Shown: piece by piece, positions 53,270 through 63,065 of the stretch
Numbering within the stretch: position 1 is the first letter of the stretch
Layout of the letters: each line of letters begins with the position of its first letter
NCBI RefSeq assembly: GCF_026041215.1
Contig: NZ_JAPEIQ010000011.1
Coordinates: 186,001 to 250,000, forward strand
Direction: 5' to 3'
Source of the DNA: Hoyosella sp. YIM 151337
GTDB lineage: Bacteria > Actinomycetota > Actinomycetes > Mycobacteriales > Mycobacteriaceae
Length of the DNA stretch: 64,000 nt
The notes under the pieces: model-generated
Told to the model about the DNA's origin: nothing
Databases searched by the model: none
What the model saw: the letters and a program-made list of their open reading frames with translations, nothing else
Made by a program: the position numbers and the translations under genes

Positions 53270-54967
53270 ATGGCGTATGTCATCACCCAGGCCTGTTGCA
53301 ACGATGCGTCGTGTGTCCCGGTGTGCCCCGTCAATTGCATCCACCCCACACCAGAAGAGCCTCAATTCGCCACCACCGAGATGCTCTACATCGAGCCTGA
53401 CGTGTGCATCGACTGCGGTGCGTGTCTTGACGAATGCCCCGTGAGCGCGATTTTTCCCGACGATGCGCTGCCCACTCAGCTCGGCCGCTACGCGGAGATC
53501 AATGAGCAGTACTACCGCAAGTACCCGATCGATCCATCGCTGCCGCCGTACGTGCCAGAAAAGCCGCTGCGCAGCGATCTCGGCACGCTGCGGGTGGCGA
53601 TCGTGGGCTCTGGGCCGGCTGCTATGTATGCCGCGCGTGACCTTCTTACCCATTCCAACGTCGAGGTCGAAGTTTTCGATCGGCTGCCGACACCGTTTGG
53701 GCTCGTTCGCGCTGGCGTTGCACCTGACCACCCGGGAACCAAAGAAGTCGCGGACATGTTCCGCTGGACTTTAGGGAAGCCGGCGTTCCGGTTCCACCTG
53801 AATGTCGAGATCGGCAACCACCTGGGCCACGACGACCTGCTCGCCCATCACCATGCGGTGGTCTACGCCGTCGGTGCCGCTACCGATCGGCACTTGAACA
53901 TTCCCGGTGAAGAACTGCCCGGCAGCCACGCCGCAACCGAATTCGTCGCCTGGTACAACGGCCATCCTGATTACGCGGATCGTACGTTCGATCTGTCGGC
54001 GGAACGCGTGGTCATCGTCGGTAACGGCAATGTTGCGCTCGATGTCGCTCGCATCCTCACGCTCGATCCGGAACTGCTCGCCCAAACAGACATTGCCGAT
54101 CACGCGTTGCAGGCGCTGCGCAAGAGCAACGTTCGGGAAGTCATCTTGCTTGGCCGCCGCGGACCCGCGCAGGCCGCCTACACCGTCCCTGAGTTCCTCG
54201 CGCTCGGTAGTCTGCCTGGTGTTGACGTGGTCATCGACCCTGCAGAAGCGGCGCTCGACGAGTTGAGTGAGCAGGACGTCGCGGCGTCTGCACAACCCAT
54301 GGCGGCCTACAAGGCGAAGCTTGCACAGGAGTTCGCTGCCGCATCCGCGCAACGGCAGCCTGACCCCGAGCGGCGCCGCATCGTGTTTCGCTATCTGTTG
54401 TCCCCCCAGGAAATTCTCGGACCTGACCGTGTCACCGGAGTGCGTGCGGTGCGCAATGAACTCGTCGCAGGTGAACGCGGGTTGCAGGCGCGCGCTATTG
54501 ATGCGGTAGAGGATTTCGAAACGACGCTTGTCTTGCGCTCGGTGGGCTACCGGGGCACGCCGATCCCAGGCGTGCCGTTCGATGAGAACCGGGGTGTGCT
54601 CCCGAACGAGGGTGGACGCGTGCTCGATGCGCCCGGTGGGAAGCCGTTGCCCGGGGTTTACGCCGCAGGGTGGATAAAACGGGGGCCGACCGGTGTTATT
54701 GGCACGAACAAAACTGATGCGGGCGAGACAGTGCAGCACATCGTGGATGACTTCAACAGTGAGAAATTGTTGCGGCCCGTCGGTACTCGGGACGACCTTG
54801 CGAACCTTGTCCGTGACCGACAGCCGGGCGCGGTCGATCTGCGCGGCTGGAAGGCGATCGACGAGCACGAAACCGCCGCTGGCAAGAAGGCAGGCAGGCC
54901 AAGGGTTAAACTCATCGACGTCGCGGACATGCTCGAGGTGAGCAGAAAGCGGGGCCTGTTTCGGTGA
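53270..54967 (+). CDS. fprB: Ferredoxin-fused ferredoxin--NADP reductase, FprB type
   Basis: 565 residues. The N-terminal 85 residues are a 7Fe-type ferredoxin (CCNDASCVPVCPVNCIHP, then VCIDCGACLDECPVSAIFP). It is fused to an adrenodoxin-reductase-like flavoprotein with FAD motif VAIVGSGPAAMYAARDLL near residue 109 and NADP motif VVIVGNGNVALDVARIL near residue 248. The C-terminal GWIKRGPTGVIGTNKTDA is the usual FAD-closing segment. It passes electrons from NADPH to iron-sulfur carriers, for example for P450s. The stop overlaps the menC start by 4 bp. Confidence 0.93.
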   Translation: MAYVITQACCNDASCVPVCPVNCIHPTPEEPQFATTEMLYIEPDVCIDCGACLDECPVSAIFPDDALPTQLGRYAEINEQYYRKYPIDPSLPPYVPEKPLRSDLGTLRVAIVGSGPAAMYAARDLLTHSNVEVEVFDRLPTPFGLVRAGVAPDHPGTKEVADMFRWTLGKPAFRFHLNVEIGNHLGHDDLLAHHHAVVYAVGAATDRHLNIPGEELPGSHAATEFVAWYNGHPDYADRTFDLSAERVVIVGNGNVALDVARILTLDPELLAQTDIADHALQALRKSNVREVILLGRRGPAQAAYTVPEFLALGSLPGVDVVIDPAEAALDELSEQDVAASAQPMAAYKAKLAQEFAAASAQRQPDPERRRIVFRYLLSPQEILGPDRVTGVRAVRNELVAGERGLQARAIDAVEDFETTLVLRSVGYRGTPIPGVPFDENRGVLPNEGGRVLDAPGGKPLPGVYAAGWIKRGPTGVIGTNKTDAGETVQHIVDDFNSEKLLRPVGTRDDLANLVRDRQPGAVDLRGWKAIDEHETAAGKKAGRPRVKLIDVADMLEVSRKRGLFR

Positions 54968-56025
54968 CCACACGCCCCGGTGGTCCTGGCGGCGCGTTGC
55001 CCGGGCTCTCTGCTTTACCTCCACTGCCCGATGTGCTTGCGGCCACCTGGGTTGTCACCGTCCCGCTGCGTGTTCGCTTCCGCGGCATCATGGCCAGAGA
55101 AGCGATGCTCATCCGCGGGCCTGCCGGCTGGAGCGAGTTCGCACCCTTCCCTGAGTATGACGATCGGGAGGCCGCCACGTGGCTGATGGCCGCGATCGAT
55201 GCAGCCTGGAACGGGCTGCCGCCCGCACGCCGTGACGTGGTTCCCGTTAACGCGACAGTGCCTGCGGTACCTGCGGCACGAGTTGGTGAAGTGCTCGCCC
55301 GATACGAGGACACACACACCGCGAAGGTCAAAGTGGGCGAGGCAGGCCAGACCCTCTCCGACGACGTGGCACGTGTTAATGCGGTGCGAGAGCGCATCCC
55401 GAACGTCCGTGTGGACGCCAATGGCGCGTGGACGGTCACGGAAGCGGAAGCGGCGATTACCGCGCTGACCCGCGATGGCCAGCTGGAGTACGCAGAGCAA
55501 CCGTGCCGCACAGTCGCGGAACTGGCGGAACTGCGCCGCCGACTCGACGGCCGTGTCCGGATCGCGGCAGACGAAAGCATTCGCCGCGCTACTGATCCTT
55601 TTCTGGTTGTCGAGGCGGGGGCGGCAGACGTTGCAGTCGTCAAAGTCGCCCCGCTCGGTGGCCCACGGCGAGTCCTGCACATCGCACATGAGCTGGAAGC
55701 GGCTGGGATTCCCGTGGTGGTGTCGAGCGCGCTCGACACGGCCGTCGGCATCGCGTGCGGCGTGAGCGTGGCGGCCGCGCTGCCACGGCTTGATTTCGCT
55801 TGCGGGCTCGCGACGTCGCGATTGCTCGCCGACGATGTCGGATCGCCGAGTGAGTGGTCGGCGGGTGGCCTTCGTGTGCATGCGCCGGTGGTCGATACCG
55901 AGGCTGCACATCGCCTCTCCGCGCCGGATGCGCGGCGCCAGTGGTGGCGAGCCCGCCTTGCGCGCTGCTATCAGGTGCTCGCGAGTGTCACTCCGGAACC
56001 ACTGGGCGAGCGACCTGGCGGGTGA
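54964..56025 (+). CDS. menC: o-Succinylbenzoate synthase
   Basis: 353 residues from a GTG overlapping the fprB stop. MenC is an enolase-superfamily enzyme that dehydrates the MenD/MenH product. The active-site set is complete: Lys121 and Lys123 (AKVKVGE), Asp151 (VDANGAW), Glu178 (YAEQPC), Asp203 (IAADES) and Lys227 (VAVVKVAPLGG). The last 38 bp overlap the convergent flavin reductase-like gene. Here fprB and menC are co-translated, an uncommon pairing. Confidence 0.92.
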   Translation: MTTRPGGPGGALPGLSALPPLPDVLAATWVVTVPLRVRFRGIMAREAMLIRGPAGWSEFAPFPEYDDREAATWLMAAIDAAWNGLPPARRDVVPVNATVPAVPAARVGEVLARYEDTHTAKVKVGEAGQTLSDDVARVNAVRERIPNVRVDANGAWTVTEAEAAITALTRDGQLEYAEQPCRTVAELAELRRRLDGRVRIAADESIRRATDPFLVVEAGAADVAVVKVAPLGGPRRVLHIAHELEAAGIPVVVSSALDTAVGIACGVSVAAALPRLDFACGLATSRLLADDVGSPSEWSAGGLRVHAPVVDTEAAHRLSAPDARRQWWRARLARCYQVLASVTPEPLGERPGG

Positions 56026-56584
56026 GCGGGGTGACCCCCCACTCGGTGCGCCCGAAACGGCTGAGTGGGGCCAGTGCTTTCGTCGCGGGCAGCCCGTCCT
56101 CGTCGAGCAAGCTGCTGTTCGCGGTCATGAAAACTACGCGCCCGAGCACCAGATGCGAGTCACCGACGCTGATCACGCGTTCTAGAACGCACTCGAAGCT
56201 CATCGGCGCGGCTTTTGCCCGCAGTGGCTGCACCCGCACGCTCGGGGCCGACACCACACTCATTGCATCGAATTCGCTCACACTCGGCCCGAACGCGGCT
56301 GAACTGCCGTTCACCTGATCAAGCAGTGGCTCCGAAGTGAGGTTGACGACGAACTCACCCGTCTCCTCGATGTTGGTGAGAGTGTCTTTCCTGCCGACGG
56401 ACGTGAACTGAACGACCGGCGGATCGACGCTTGCGATAGTGAAGAAACTATACGGAGCCAGGTTGTCAACGCCGCCTGCGGACCTGGTGGACACCCAGGC
56501 GATCGGCCGCGGAACGACACTCGACGTAAGCAGTTGGTAGACACGATCGTGGTCCATTAACGCCGGATCGAAGTGGGTTCGCAC
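55988..56584 (-). CDS. Flavin reductase-like FMN-binding protein
   Basis: 198 residues from a GTG at 56584; the longer frame overlaps menD and is rejected. The split-barrel flavin-binding fold is seen in VVPRPIAWVSTRSAGGVDNL and APYSFFTIASVDPPVVQFTS, followed by DTLTNIEETGEFVVNL. These proteins bind FMN and reduce flavins or transfer hydride; the exact role is unknown. The gene is convergent with menC, overlapping it by 38 bp, and divergent from menD. In M. tuberculosis, as I recall, bpoC occupies this slot. Confidence 0.82.
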   Translation of the reverse strand: MRTHFDPALMDHDRVYQLLTSSVVPRPIAWVSTRSAGGVDNLAPYSFFTIASVDPPVVQFTSVGRKDTLTNIEETGEFVVNLTSEPLLDQVNGSSAAFGPSVSEFDAMSVVSAPSVRVQPLRAKAAPMSFECVLERVISVGDSHLVLGRVVFMTANSSLLDEDGLPATKALAPLSRFGRTEWGVTPLTRQVARPVVPE

Positions 56585-56631
56585 GACTGCTATGGTCGCA
56601 CCCGGCGCGGTCGACTTCCTATTCGGACAGC

Positions 56632-56665
56632 AGTGTCGGCGCATTCCCGCGCGGAATCTGACACT
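56632..56665. promoter_or_regulatory. Nested inverted repeat immediately before menD
   Basis: AGTGTC (56632-56637) and GACACT (56660-56665) enclose a second perfect repeat, ATTCC-CGCGC-GGAAT (56643-56657). The outer arm ends 8 bp before the menD GTG, and there is no purine-rich ribosome binding site in between. As RNA this hairpin would sit in the ribosome-loading zone. As DNA it could be an operator for the divergent menD and flavin reductase genes. Confidence 0.5.
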
Positions 56666-56673
56666 CTGGTCTG

Positions 56674-58323
56674 GTGAACCCGTCCACTGCTCAGGCCCGC
56701 GCGGTCGTCGACGAAATGATCCGCGGCGGCGTCCGCGATGTTGTTCTGTGCCCGGGCTCTCGAAATGCACCGCTAGCCTTTGCCCTGCACGCAGCGGAAA
56801 CCGCGGGCCGACTGCGGCTGCACGTCCGGATCGACGAGCGCACCGCAGGATTCCTCGCGATCGGCCTGGCGCTCGGTGGAAAGCAGCCGGTGCCGGTGGT
56901 CATGACTTCCGGGACTGCTGTGGCGAATCTCACTCCCGCAGTGTATGAGGCGAACTATGCGCGGGTGCCGCTGATCGTGCTGAGTGCGAACCGGCCATAC
57001 GAAATGCTGGGCACCGGCGCCAACCAGACGGTCGAGCAACTCGGGATGTTCGGTGCCCAGGTGCGGGCAGCCATAAGCTTAGGCATCGCGGAAGCGGACC
57101 GTGACCAGAACAGTCAGTGGCGCTCAGCTGTGTGCCGCGTACTTGCAGCGGCTCGCGGTGATCGCACGGGCAACGCGGGCCCAGTCCAGTTTGACCTGCC
57201 GCTGCGTGAACCACTCGTGCCCGGCGACGATGTCACTGACGAGCCGCCGGGACGGCCCGATGGTGCACCATGGACGGAGACGCCCCACACGCTTTTCGAT
57301 ATTCCGCTCCCGATCGACCTGTCCCGCGACACGATCGTCGTCTCCGGGCACGGTTCGGGCAACCACCCCGAACTCGCAGGTCTCCCAACCGTGGCCGAGC
57401 CAACAGCACCCCTGCACGGCTTCCCGGTGCACCCCTACGCGCTGGCTGAGCTGCGGCCGCAGCAGGCGATTATCACCGGCCGGCCCACGCTGCACCGGTC
57501 GGTTTCTGCGGTCCTCGCGGATCCACGCGTCACTGTGTATGCGTTGACAACTGGTCCGCGCTGGCCGGACGTATCGGGGAATCTCACTGCTGCGGGCACG
57601 CGCGCGATCGTTTCTGGGACGCCGCGCGCCGAATGGCTGGATAACGCGCGCGTGCTGTCGCGAGCTGCGTTCGATGTGATGGGCCGAGAACTTGCGGCGC
57701 ACCCCAAGTCGACCGGTTTGCATGTTGCAGCCGAGATCGTCGATGCTGCTCGCCCCGGTGACCTCCTGATCCTCGGGGCTTCGAATCCTGTTCGTGATGC
57801 AGCGCTCGCCGGTACTGTGCCCGCTGGCGTGTCGGTGGTGTCGAATCGTGGCGTTGCGGGTATCGACGGCACTGTGTCGACCGCTATCGGCGCCGCCGCC
57901 GCCCACCAGTCTGAAGGTGGGCGAGCGGTAGCCCTGCTCGGCGATCTCACTTTTCTGCACGACAGTTCCGGACTGCTGCTGGGCCCGCAGGAACCGCGGC
58001 CGCGAGACCTCACCATCGTGGTGGCGAATGACGATGGCGGCGGGATATTCGAACTGCTTGAACAGGGTGACCCGATGTATGCGGGCGCGTTCGAGCGGAT
58101 CTTCGGCACACCGCACGGCGTGAACGTCGCCGCCGTATGCCACGCGTACGGCATTCCGTACGTCCAGTCGGACGTGGAGCGTCTCCAGGGTGTTCTCGAG
58201 TCCGGCGCCGCCGACGGTGGGGGCCTACGGGTCGTTGAAGTGCGTACAGACCGTTCGGGCCTGCGTGAACTGCATGCGGCAGTCCGTAGCGGAATCGCCG
58301 CGAGCGCCCGCAGAATCCGCTGA
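56674..58323 (+). CDS. menD: 2-succinyl-5-enolpyruvyl-6-hydroxy-3-cyclohexene-1-carboxylate synthase
   Basis: 549 residues from a GTG. MenD is a thiamine diphosphate enzyme joining 2-oxoglutarate to isochorismate. The N-terminal Pyr domain has [16 protein letters not shown] and [17 protein letters not shown], with the catalytic Glu in DERTAGF. The C-terminal domain has the ThDP-binding [13 protein letters not shown] with [11 protein letters not shown], which carries the metal ligands. It is the first committed step of the classical menaquinone route; no menF (isochorismate synthase) is in the window. Confidence 0.95.
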   Translation: MNPSTAQARAVVDEMIRGGVRDVVLCPGSRNAPLAFALHAAETAGRLRLHVRIDERTAGFLAIGLALGGKQPVPVVMTSGTAVANLTPAVYEANYARVPLIVLSANRPYEMLGTGANQTVEQLGMFGAQVRAAISLGIAEADRDQNSQWRSAVCRVLAAARGDRTGNAGPVQFDLPLREPLVPGDDVTDEPPGRPDGAPWTETPHTLFDIPLPIDLSRDTIVVSGHGSGNHPELAGLPTVAEPTAPLHGFPVHPYALAELRPQQAIITGRPTLHRSVSAVLADPRVTVYALTTGPRWPDVSGNLTAAGTRAIVSGTPRAEWLDNARVLSRAAFDVMGRELAAHPKSTGLHVAAEIVDAARPGDLLILGASNPVRDAALAGTVPAGVSVVSNRGVAGIDGTVSTAIGAAAAHQSEGGRAVALLGDLTFLHDSSGLLLGPQEPRPRDLTIVVANDDGGGIFELLEQGDPMYAGAFERIFGTPHGVNVAAVCHAYGIPYVQSDVERLQGVLESGAADGGGLRVVEVRTDRSGLRELHAAVRSGIAASARRIR

Positions 58324-58374
58324 TACTGCCCTGGAGGAGCTTCGGCGGGGCGCGCCTCGGATACGCTCGGTACC

Positions 58375-58821
58375 GTGAAATTTCGGATGCTCCGGCGCGC
58401 GACGATCGCGGTATGCCTCGTCGCGGGCGGCATCTCCCTGCTGGCAATCATTCTGGTAATCGGTTGCTGGCGCAATGACATGATTATCGAAGCAGATATG
58501 GGCACCGCGACGGCGGAGGTCCTTTCCGCAGGTGTGCGCCGTTCGGCGATCCTCTTCAGCACCCCCGATGGCGTGCTGCACAACCCGAGGCTCGGTGTTC
58601 TCTATCCCACTGACCTCACCGCAGGTCAGCGCATTGCAGTGGAATACGCCCGCAGCGATCCCGATCTGGTTCGGGTCGCAGGCCGCGACGCGCGTGTCGC
58701 AGTAGTGCCCGCGCTGTCGGTCATCCTCGTGACATGGGCTGTGGCGGGCCCGCTTCTGGTTCTGATGCGGCGCAAGCTGCGGGAACTTGCAGATCACTCA
58801 CAGTCACGTGAGTCAATGTAA
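58375..58821 (+). CDS. DUF3592 membrane protein
   Basis: 148 residues from a GTG. Two membrane helices ([20 protein letters not shown] and [19 protein letters not shown]) flank a small extracytoplasmic beta domain of about 70 residues containing [20 protein letters not shown], the usual DUF3592 core. The order after menD matches Rv0556. No function is known; 51 bp separate it from menD, so co-transcription is likely. Confidence 0.75.
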   Translation: MKFRMLRRATIAVCLVAGGISLLAIILVIGCWRNDMIIEADMGTATAEVLSAGVRRSAILFSTPDGVLHNPRLGVLYPTDLTAGQRIAVEYARSDPDLVRVAGRDARVAVVPALSVILVTWAVAGPLLVLMRRKLRELADHSQSRESM

Positions 58822-58901
58822 ACGAGAGATTCAGCTACGGTTCTCCGGACTGTCACGCGAACATTCCCGTGGCGACCGCTAGGTGCGCAACTCTCTTGAG
58901 T

Positions 58902-60041
58902 ATGCGAGTAGCGATCGTGTCCGAATCTTTCCTGCCGAATGTCAATGGGGTGGTCAACTCCGTCTTGCGTGTGCTGGAACACCTGAAGCGCTGCGGCCAC
59001 GACGCAATTGTTATCGCGCCCGGTGCGATTGGCAACCAGCGCGACGTCCATGAATATGAAGGCTTTCCGGTATACCACGTGCCAGCGTTGATGGTGCCGA
59101 TGGTCACCTCGCTTCCGGTAGGGCTCCCGCAGCCATGGATCACTGACGTGATGCGGCGATTCGACCCTGACGTCGTGCATCTCGCGTCGCCGTTTCTGCT
59201 CGGCGCTGGCGGACTTGGTGCAGCGCGGCGGCTGCATGTGCCCACGGTCGCGGTCTTCCAGACTGATGTGGCTGGTTTTGCCGAAAGCTATGGCCTGGGG
59301 CTGACCGCGCGTGCAGCATGGCGCTGGACGCGGAAACTGCACCGTGGCGCGTCGCGCACACTGGCTCCATCGACAGCATCGGTTGCTGACCTGGAGCGCC
59401 ACGGCATTCCGCGCGTGCACCGCTGGGGCCGCGGAGTTGACACAGAGCGTTTCACTCCCGGTCGGCGCAGCGGCGAGCTCAGGGAGCGCTGGACACCAGA
59501 GGGCAAGCTGATCGTTGGCTTCGTGGGACGCCTTGCGCCGGAGAAACACGTTGAGCGGCTTGCTGTTCTGAATGACAACCCAGATGTTCAGCTCGTGATT
59601 GTGGGCGAAGGCCCCGACCGCGCAAAGCTGCGGTCGCTGATGCCGAGCGCGATCTTCACTGGTCAGCTGGGCGGACTGGAACTCGCGGAGGCTTACGCGA
59701 GTTTCGACGTCTTCGTGCACACTGGCGAGCATGAAACGTTCTGCCAGGCGGTGCAGGAAGCATTGGCGAGCGGAATTCCAGTAATCGGACCGGATGCGGG
59801 CGGCCCAAAGGATCTGATCGCGCACGCACGCACCGGCTTCTTGCTGCCTGTCGCGCATTTCGGGGAGCTACTCCCAGGCGCGGTAGGAGCGTTCGCCCAG
59901 CCAGCGGCACGCGCGCAGTTCGGCCGTGCTGCGAGGAAGTCAGTGGCGCGGCGCAGCTGGCCTGCGCTCTGTGACGAGTTGCTCGGGCATTACGCTGCGG
60001 TGGCAGCGCTCGACTACGGTGAGCTCGCCGCCTCCGCATGA
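58902..60041 (+). CDS. mgtA: GDP-mannose-dependent alpha-mannosyltransferase MgtA-like
   Basis: 379 residues from the ATG at 58902 ([20 protein letters not shown]). GT-B fold, family 4: the acceptor-side opening above, then the donor-binding [16 protein letters not shown] and the E-x7-E motif in [20 protein letters not shown]. It matches recalled MgtA (Rv0557) over almost its full length. That enzyme adds mannose to glucuronosyl diacylglycerol and related glycolipids at the membrane. It lies between the DUF3592 and menG genes, as in mycobacteria. Confidence 0.92.
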   Translation: MRVAIVSESFLPNVNGVVNSVLRVLEHLKRCGHDAIVIAPGAIGNQRDVHEYEGFPVYHVPALMVPMVTSLPVGLPQPWITDVMRRFDPDVVHLASPFLLGAGGLGAARRLHVPTVAVFQTDVAGFAESYGLGLTARAAWRWTRKLHRGASRTLAPSTASVADLERHGIPRVHRWGRGVDTERFTPGRRSGELRERWTPEGKLIVGFVGRLAPEKHVERLAVLNDNPDVQLVIVGEGPDRAKLRSLMPSAIFTGQLGGLELAEAYASFDVFVHTGEHETFCQAVQEALASGIPVIGPDAGGPKDLIAHARTGFLLPVAHFGELLPGAVGAFAQPAARAQFGRAARKSVARRSWPALCDELLGHYAAVAALDYGELAASA

Positions 60042-60086
60042 CCGCGGTGACTGTACGAACGTTTCGCACCGGGTAGTTTCGATGCC

Positions 60087-60815
60087 GTGACGAGTACTGA
60101 ACCTGCCCCGCCGCCGGGACGATCTGAATTGCAGCGTGCGACGCTCGACAAGGACCCACACGATGTTGCATCGATGTTCGACGGGGTTGCGAAGCGTTAT
60201 GACGTGACCAACACGGTGTTGTCGTTTGGCCGCGACCGGGCGTGGCGGGCTGCGACGCGACGTGCGCTGCGCCTGCAGCCGGGCGAGACTGTGCTCGATC
60301 TCGCTGCGGGCACCGGCGTCTCGACGGTGGAGTTGACGCGTTCGGGAGCCTGGGTGGTCGCGGCCGATTTTTCAACGGGCATGCTGCAGGCTGGGAAGTT
60401 TCGCCGGGTACCCATGGTCGCGGGCGACGCGCTGCATCTGCCGTTCACCGATGCGGTGTTCGATGCGGTCACGATCTCCTTCGGGTTGCGCAACGTGGCA
60501 GATGTGGAGGCCGCGCTGCGTGAATTGCATCGCGTCACGAAGCCCGGCGGGCGCATGGTGGTATGCGAGTTTTCCACCCCGGTCATTCCGGTCTTCAGCA
60601 CCGCGTATATGGAGTACCTGATGCGGGCGCTGCCGGCCGTAGCACGTGCGATGAGTTCGAATCCGGATGCGTACGTTTACCTCGCGGAGTCGATCCGGGC
60701 CTGGCCTGACCAAGAGGGACTGGCCCGGCGTATCGCCGCCTGCGGATGGGCCGATGTGCAATGGCGGAACCTTTCGGGCGGCATTGTCGCGCTGCACCGT
60801 GCGGTTCGCCATTAG
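60087..60815 (+). CDS. menG: Demethylmenaquinone methyltransferase
   Basis: 242 residues from a GTG. The class I SAM-dependent methyltransferase of the UbiE/MenG family makes the last methylation of menaquinone. Motif I is [15 protein letters not shown], preceded by [19 protein letters not shown], the family-specific opening. The ISFGLRNV stretch and the C-terminal [16 protein letters not shown] are UbiE signatures. It starts 45 bp after mgtA and is in line with Rv0558. Confidence 0.95.
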   Translation: MTSTEPAPPPGRSELQRATLDKDPHDVASMFDGVAKRYDVTNTVLSFGRDRAWRAATRRALRLQPGETVLDLAAGTGVSTVELTRSGAWVVAADFSTGMLQAGKFRRVPMVAGDALHLPFTDAVFDAVTISFGLRNVADVEAALRELHRVTKPGGRMVVCEFSTPVIPVFSTAYMEYLMRALPAVARAMSSNPDAYVYLAESIRAWPDQEGLARRIAACGWADVQWRNLSGGIVALHRAVRH

Positions 60816-60897
60816 CGGGCCTGCGGTTACGCACCAACATTGATGTGACAGACTGTCGCACGTAGTGCCGTTCGCGGGAAAGAAAAGGAGACAGCAT

Positions 60898-62040
60898 ATG
60901 CCGGGACCTCTTGAAGGCGTGCGTGTCGTCGAAATGGCTGGCCTCGCGCCGGGCCCCTTCGGCTGCATGCTGCTTGCTGACCTCGGGGCAGAGGTACTCC
61001 GCATTGAGCGTGCCGGTGGTGGTGGCGGAATCGTGCCGCCGCAAGGTCCGATGGATCGCGGGAAGCGCTCTGTCGCAGTTGACCTCAAGTCGGCTGCGGG
61101 CCGGGAACTCGTACACAAGCTTGCGGCCGAAGCGGATGTCTTTGTGGAGGGCTACCGGCCGGGGGTGGCAGAACGATTGGGCATCGGACCTGAGGACTTG
61201 CGCGGCGTCAATCCGCGCCTGATCTACGGGCGCATCACGGGCTGGGGACAGGACGGACCGCTTGCACCCCGTGCTGGCCACGACATCAACTACGCGGCAA
61301 TCTCTGGTGGGCTGGACCTGCTGGGCCGCGCTGGTGAACCCCCGACACCGCCGGCCAACATCCTCGCGGACTTTGCGGGCGGTGGCATGCTGCTCGCGCT
61401 GGGCATCCTTGCTGCGCTCCACGAGCGTCAGACGTCAGGCACGGGGCAGGTTGTAGACGCTGCGATGGTCGACGGCGCAGCCGTTCTCACGACCTTTATG
61501 CATGGCATGCACGCCCATGGATTGTGGAACGGCGAGCGCGGTACCAATCTGCTTGACGGTGGCGCGGCTTGTTATGGGACATACGAAACCGCGGACGGCG
61601 GATTCATGGCGGTCGGTGCGCTCGAACCCCAGTTCTGGGCAGAACTCGTGGCAAAGCTCGAGCTAGATGCCGAGGAACTGCCATTCCATCTCGATCTGAG
61701 CCAGGCGGAAAAACTACGCGAGATCCTGGCCGAAAAATTCCGTACCCGCACGCTGGCCGAATGGAGCGAACTGTTCGCTGACTCGGACGCATGTGTCACC
61801 CCGGTCGTCCCGGCCTGGGAAGCGCATAAGCACCCTCACAACGCCGCACGCAACACCTACATCGAAGTCGACGGAGTCGTGCAGCCCGCGCCCGCGCCAC
61901 GTTTCAGCCGGACACCGGCGGGCACCCCAGCGGCGGCCAGCGGCGCCGCGGATGCCGAGGCCCAGTCGGCCATCCTCGCGGACTGGGGGCTGAGTACCGA
62001 CGCGATTGCTGCAGTGCGCGACGGCGGGGGTCTCGGTTAG
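60898..62040 (+). CDS. CoA transferase family III protein, probable alpha-methylacyl-CoA racemase
   Basis: 380 residues from the ATG at 60898, which has AAAAGGAGA just upstream. The CaiB/BaiF fold begins LEGVRVVEMAGLAPGPFGCM. The His and Asp used by methylacyl-CoA racemases are seen in RAGHDINYAAISG and NILADFAGGGMLLALG. The overall match is to mycobacterial Mcr, which epimerises alpha-methyl branched acyl-CoAs for beta-oxidation. A true CoA transferase is possible, but the G-D-I-NY and LADFAGGG context favours racemase. It is not in the recalled Rv0558-Rv0562 order. Confidence 0.85.
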   Translation: MPGPLEGVRVVEMAGLAPGPFGCMLLADLGAEVLRIERAGGGGGIVPPQGPMDRGKRSVAVDLKSAAGRELVHKLAAEADVFVEGYRPGVAERLGIGPEDLRGVNPRLIYGRITGWGQDGPLAPRAGHDINYAAISGGLDLLGRAGEPPTPPANILADFAGGGMLLALGILAALHERQTSGTGQVVDAAMVDGAAVLTTFMHGMHAHGLWNGERGTNLLDGGAACYGTYETADGGFMAVGALEPQFWAELVAKLELDAEELPFHLDLSQAEKLREILAEKFRTRTLAEWSELFADSDACVTPVVPAWEAHKHPHNAARNTYIEVDGVVQPAPAPRFSRTPAGTPAAASGAADAEAQSAILADWGLSTDAIAAVRDGGGLG

Positions 62041-62077
62041 ATCAATTCGGCTCAAGCCACCACGGACAGTTCGGCGC

Positions 62078-62842
62078 TCACTGGGCGATCAGCAGCGGCC
62101 TGATATCGCCCGTGAGCTCCGACAGTGGTGTTTCTGGGTCCAGTTCGATACCCAGGTCGCTGAGGCTTCCCTGGATGACGTGCCACACGCTGCGACTCAC
62201 CAGCTCAGCGAGCTTCTCTTTCGGCGTTGATCGCTTGCGGTTGCTTAGCCAGCGGTTGACCGCCGCATCGACGAGACCGATCACAGCGAAAGCGATCGTT
62301 TCTGCTCCGGATTCATCTGCTTTGGCGCGGCGCAGTGCCGTCGCGAACACGTCGGTGATGTACAGCCCGATCGCCGTCTTCGTACCCGTGACGACTTTGG
62401 AGACCGTGGCTGGCTTGCGCTTTGACCCGCTGCCGAGGAAATGATGCAAGTTCGGGTGGTCCGCGATCCACGACACGTACGTATTGACGGCTCGCTCGAT
62501 CGCGGACTGTGCGGTGCCCTCCGGCGCTAGCGCAGGCGCCAGCGACATCATCAGCGTGGAAACGATATGGCCGCGCACCTGTTCGTCGAGGTCACCACGC
62601 TCGCGGAATAGCCGGTAGACCACGGACCGCGGCAGGCCTGCGCGTGCCGCGATCTGCTGTACGCCGACGCCTGCGCCTTCCTGGTCGATGGCTGCCATAG
62701 CGGCGTCGAGCACTTGGTTACGGCGGGCAGCTTTATGGTCCTCCCACCGCACGCTGCGGCCGTCAACAGGCGCCTCGGCGCCTGGGCTACGGTTGCTCTT
62801 CTCTGCCGACACATCGTGAAGCTTACTGATTGTGTGCGCCAT
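62078..62842 (-). CDS. TetR-family transcriptional regulator
   Basis: 254 residues from the ATG at 62842, with GGAAG upstream; the longer frame is not supported. The N-terminal helix-turn-helix is QVLDAAMAAIDQEGAGVGVQ, then IAARAGLPRSVVYRLFRERG, the tight TetR recognition helix. The ligand domain is all-helical with no clear family. It is convergent with the racemase-like gene and divergent from the polyprenyl synthase. A perfect AACCGGTT lies at 62854-62861, just upstream of its start. Confidence 0.87.
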   Translation of the reverse strand: MAHTISKLHDVSAEKSNRSPGAEAPVDGRSVRWEDHKAARRNQVLDAAMAAIDQEGAGVGVQQIAARAGLPRSVVYRLFRERGDLDEQVRGHIVSTLMMSLAPALAPEGTAQSAIERAVNTYVSWIADHPNLHHFLGSGSKRKPATVSKVVTGTKTAIGLYITDVFATALRRAKADESGAETIAFAVIGLVDAAVNRWLSNRKRSTPKEKLAELVSRSVWHVIQGSLSDLGIELDPETPLSELTGDIRPLLIAQ

Positions 62843-62901
62843 CCTTGCTTCCGAACCGGTTTCCGTCGTGGAAAAAGTGGTGTTAAGCCCAATCGGTGCA
62901 G

Positions 62902-62938
62902 TCGCCACGGTGTAGATGGCCGCCATTCGCTACGGTGT
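62902..62938. repeat. 12-bp direct repeats in the tetR/polyprenyl synthase gap
   Basis: TCGCCACGGTGT (62902-62913) and TCGCTACGGTGT (62927-62938) are direct repeats with one difference and 25 bp between starts. They lie in the promoter zone shared by the two divergent genes, directly before a GTG (62943) that is an alternative start for the synthase. The spacing suits binding of a regulator on one face of the helix, or a chance duplication. Confidence 0.4.
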
Positions 62939-63065
62939 TTTCGTGGCAGGAGTGCATTCTGGGGGCAGCATCGCGCGAGGCGCCCCGGAACACGCCACCG
63001 AAACGGTCCACAGACAACCGAGCTGCGGAGAATTCCGGCGCTCTGACAGGACGGGTGCGCACATC

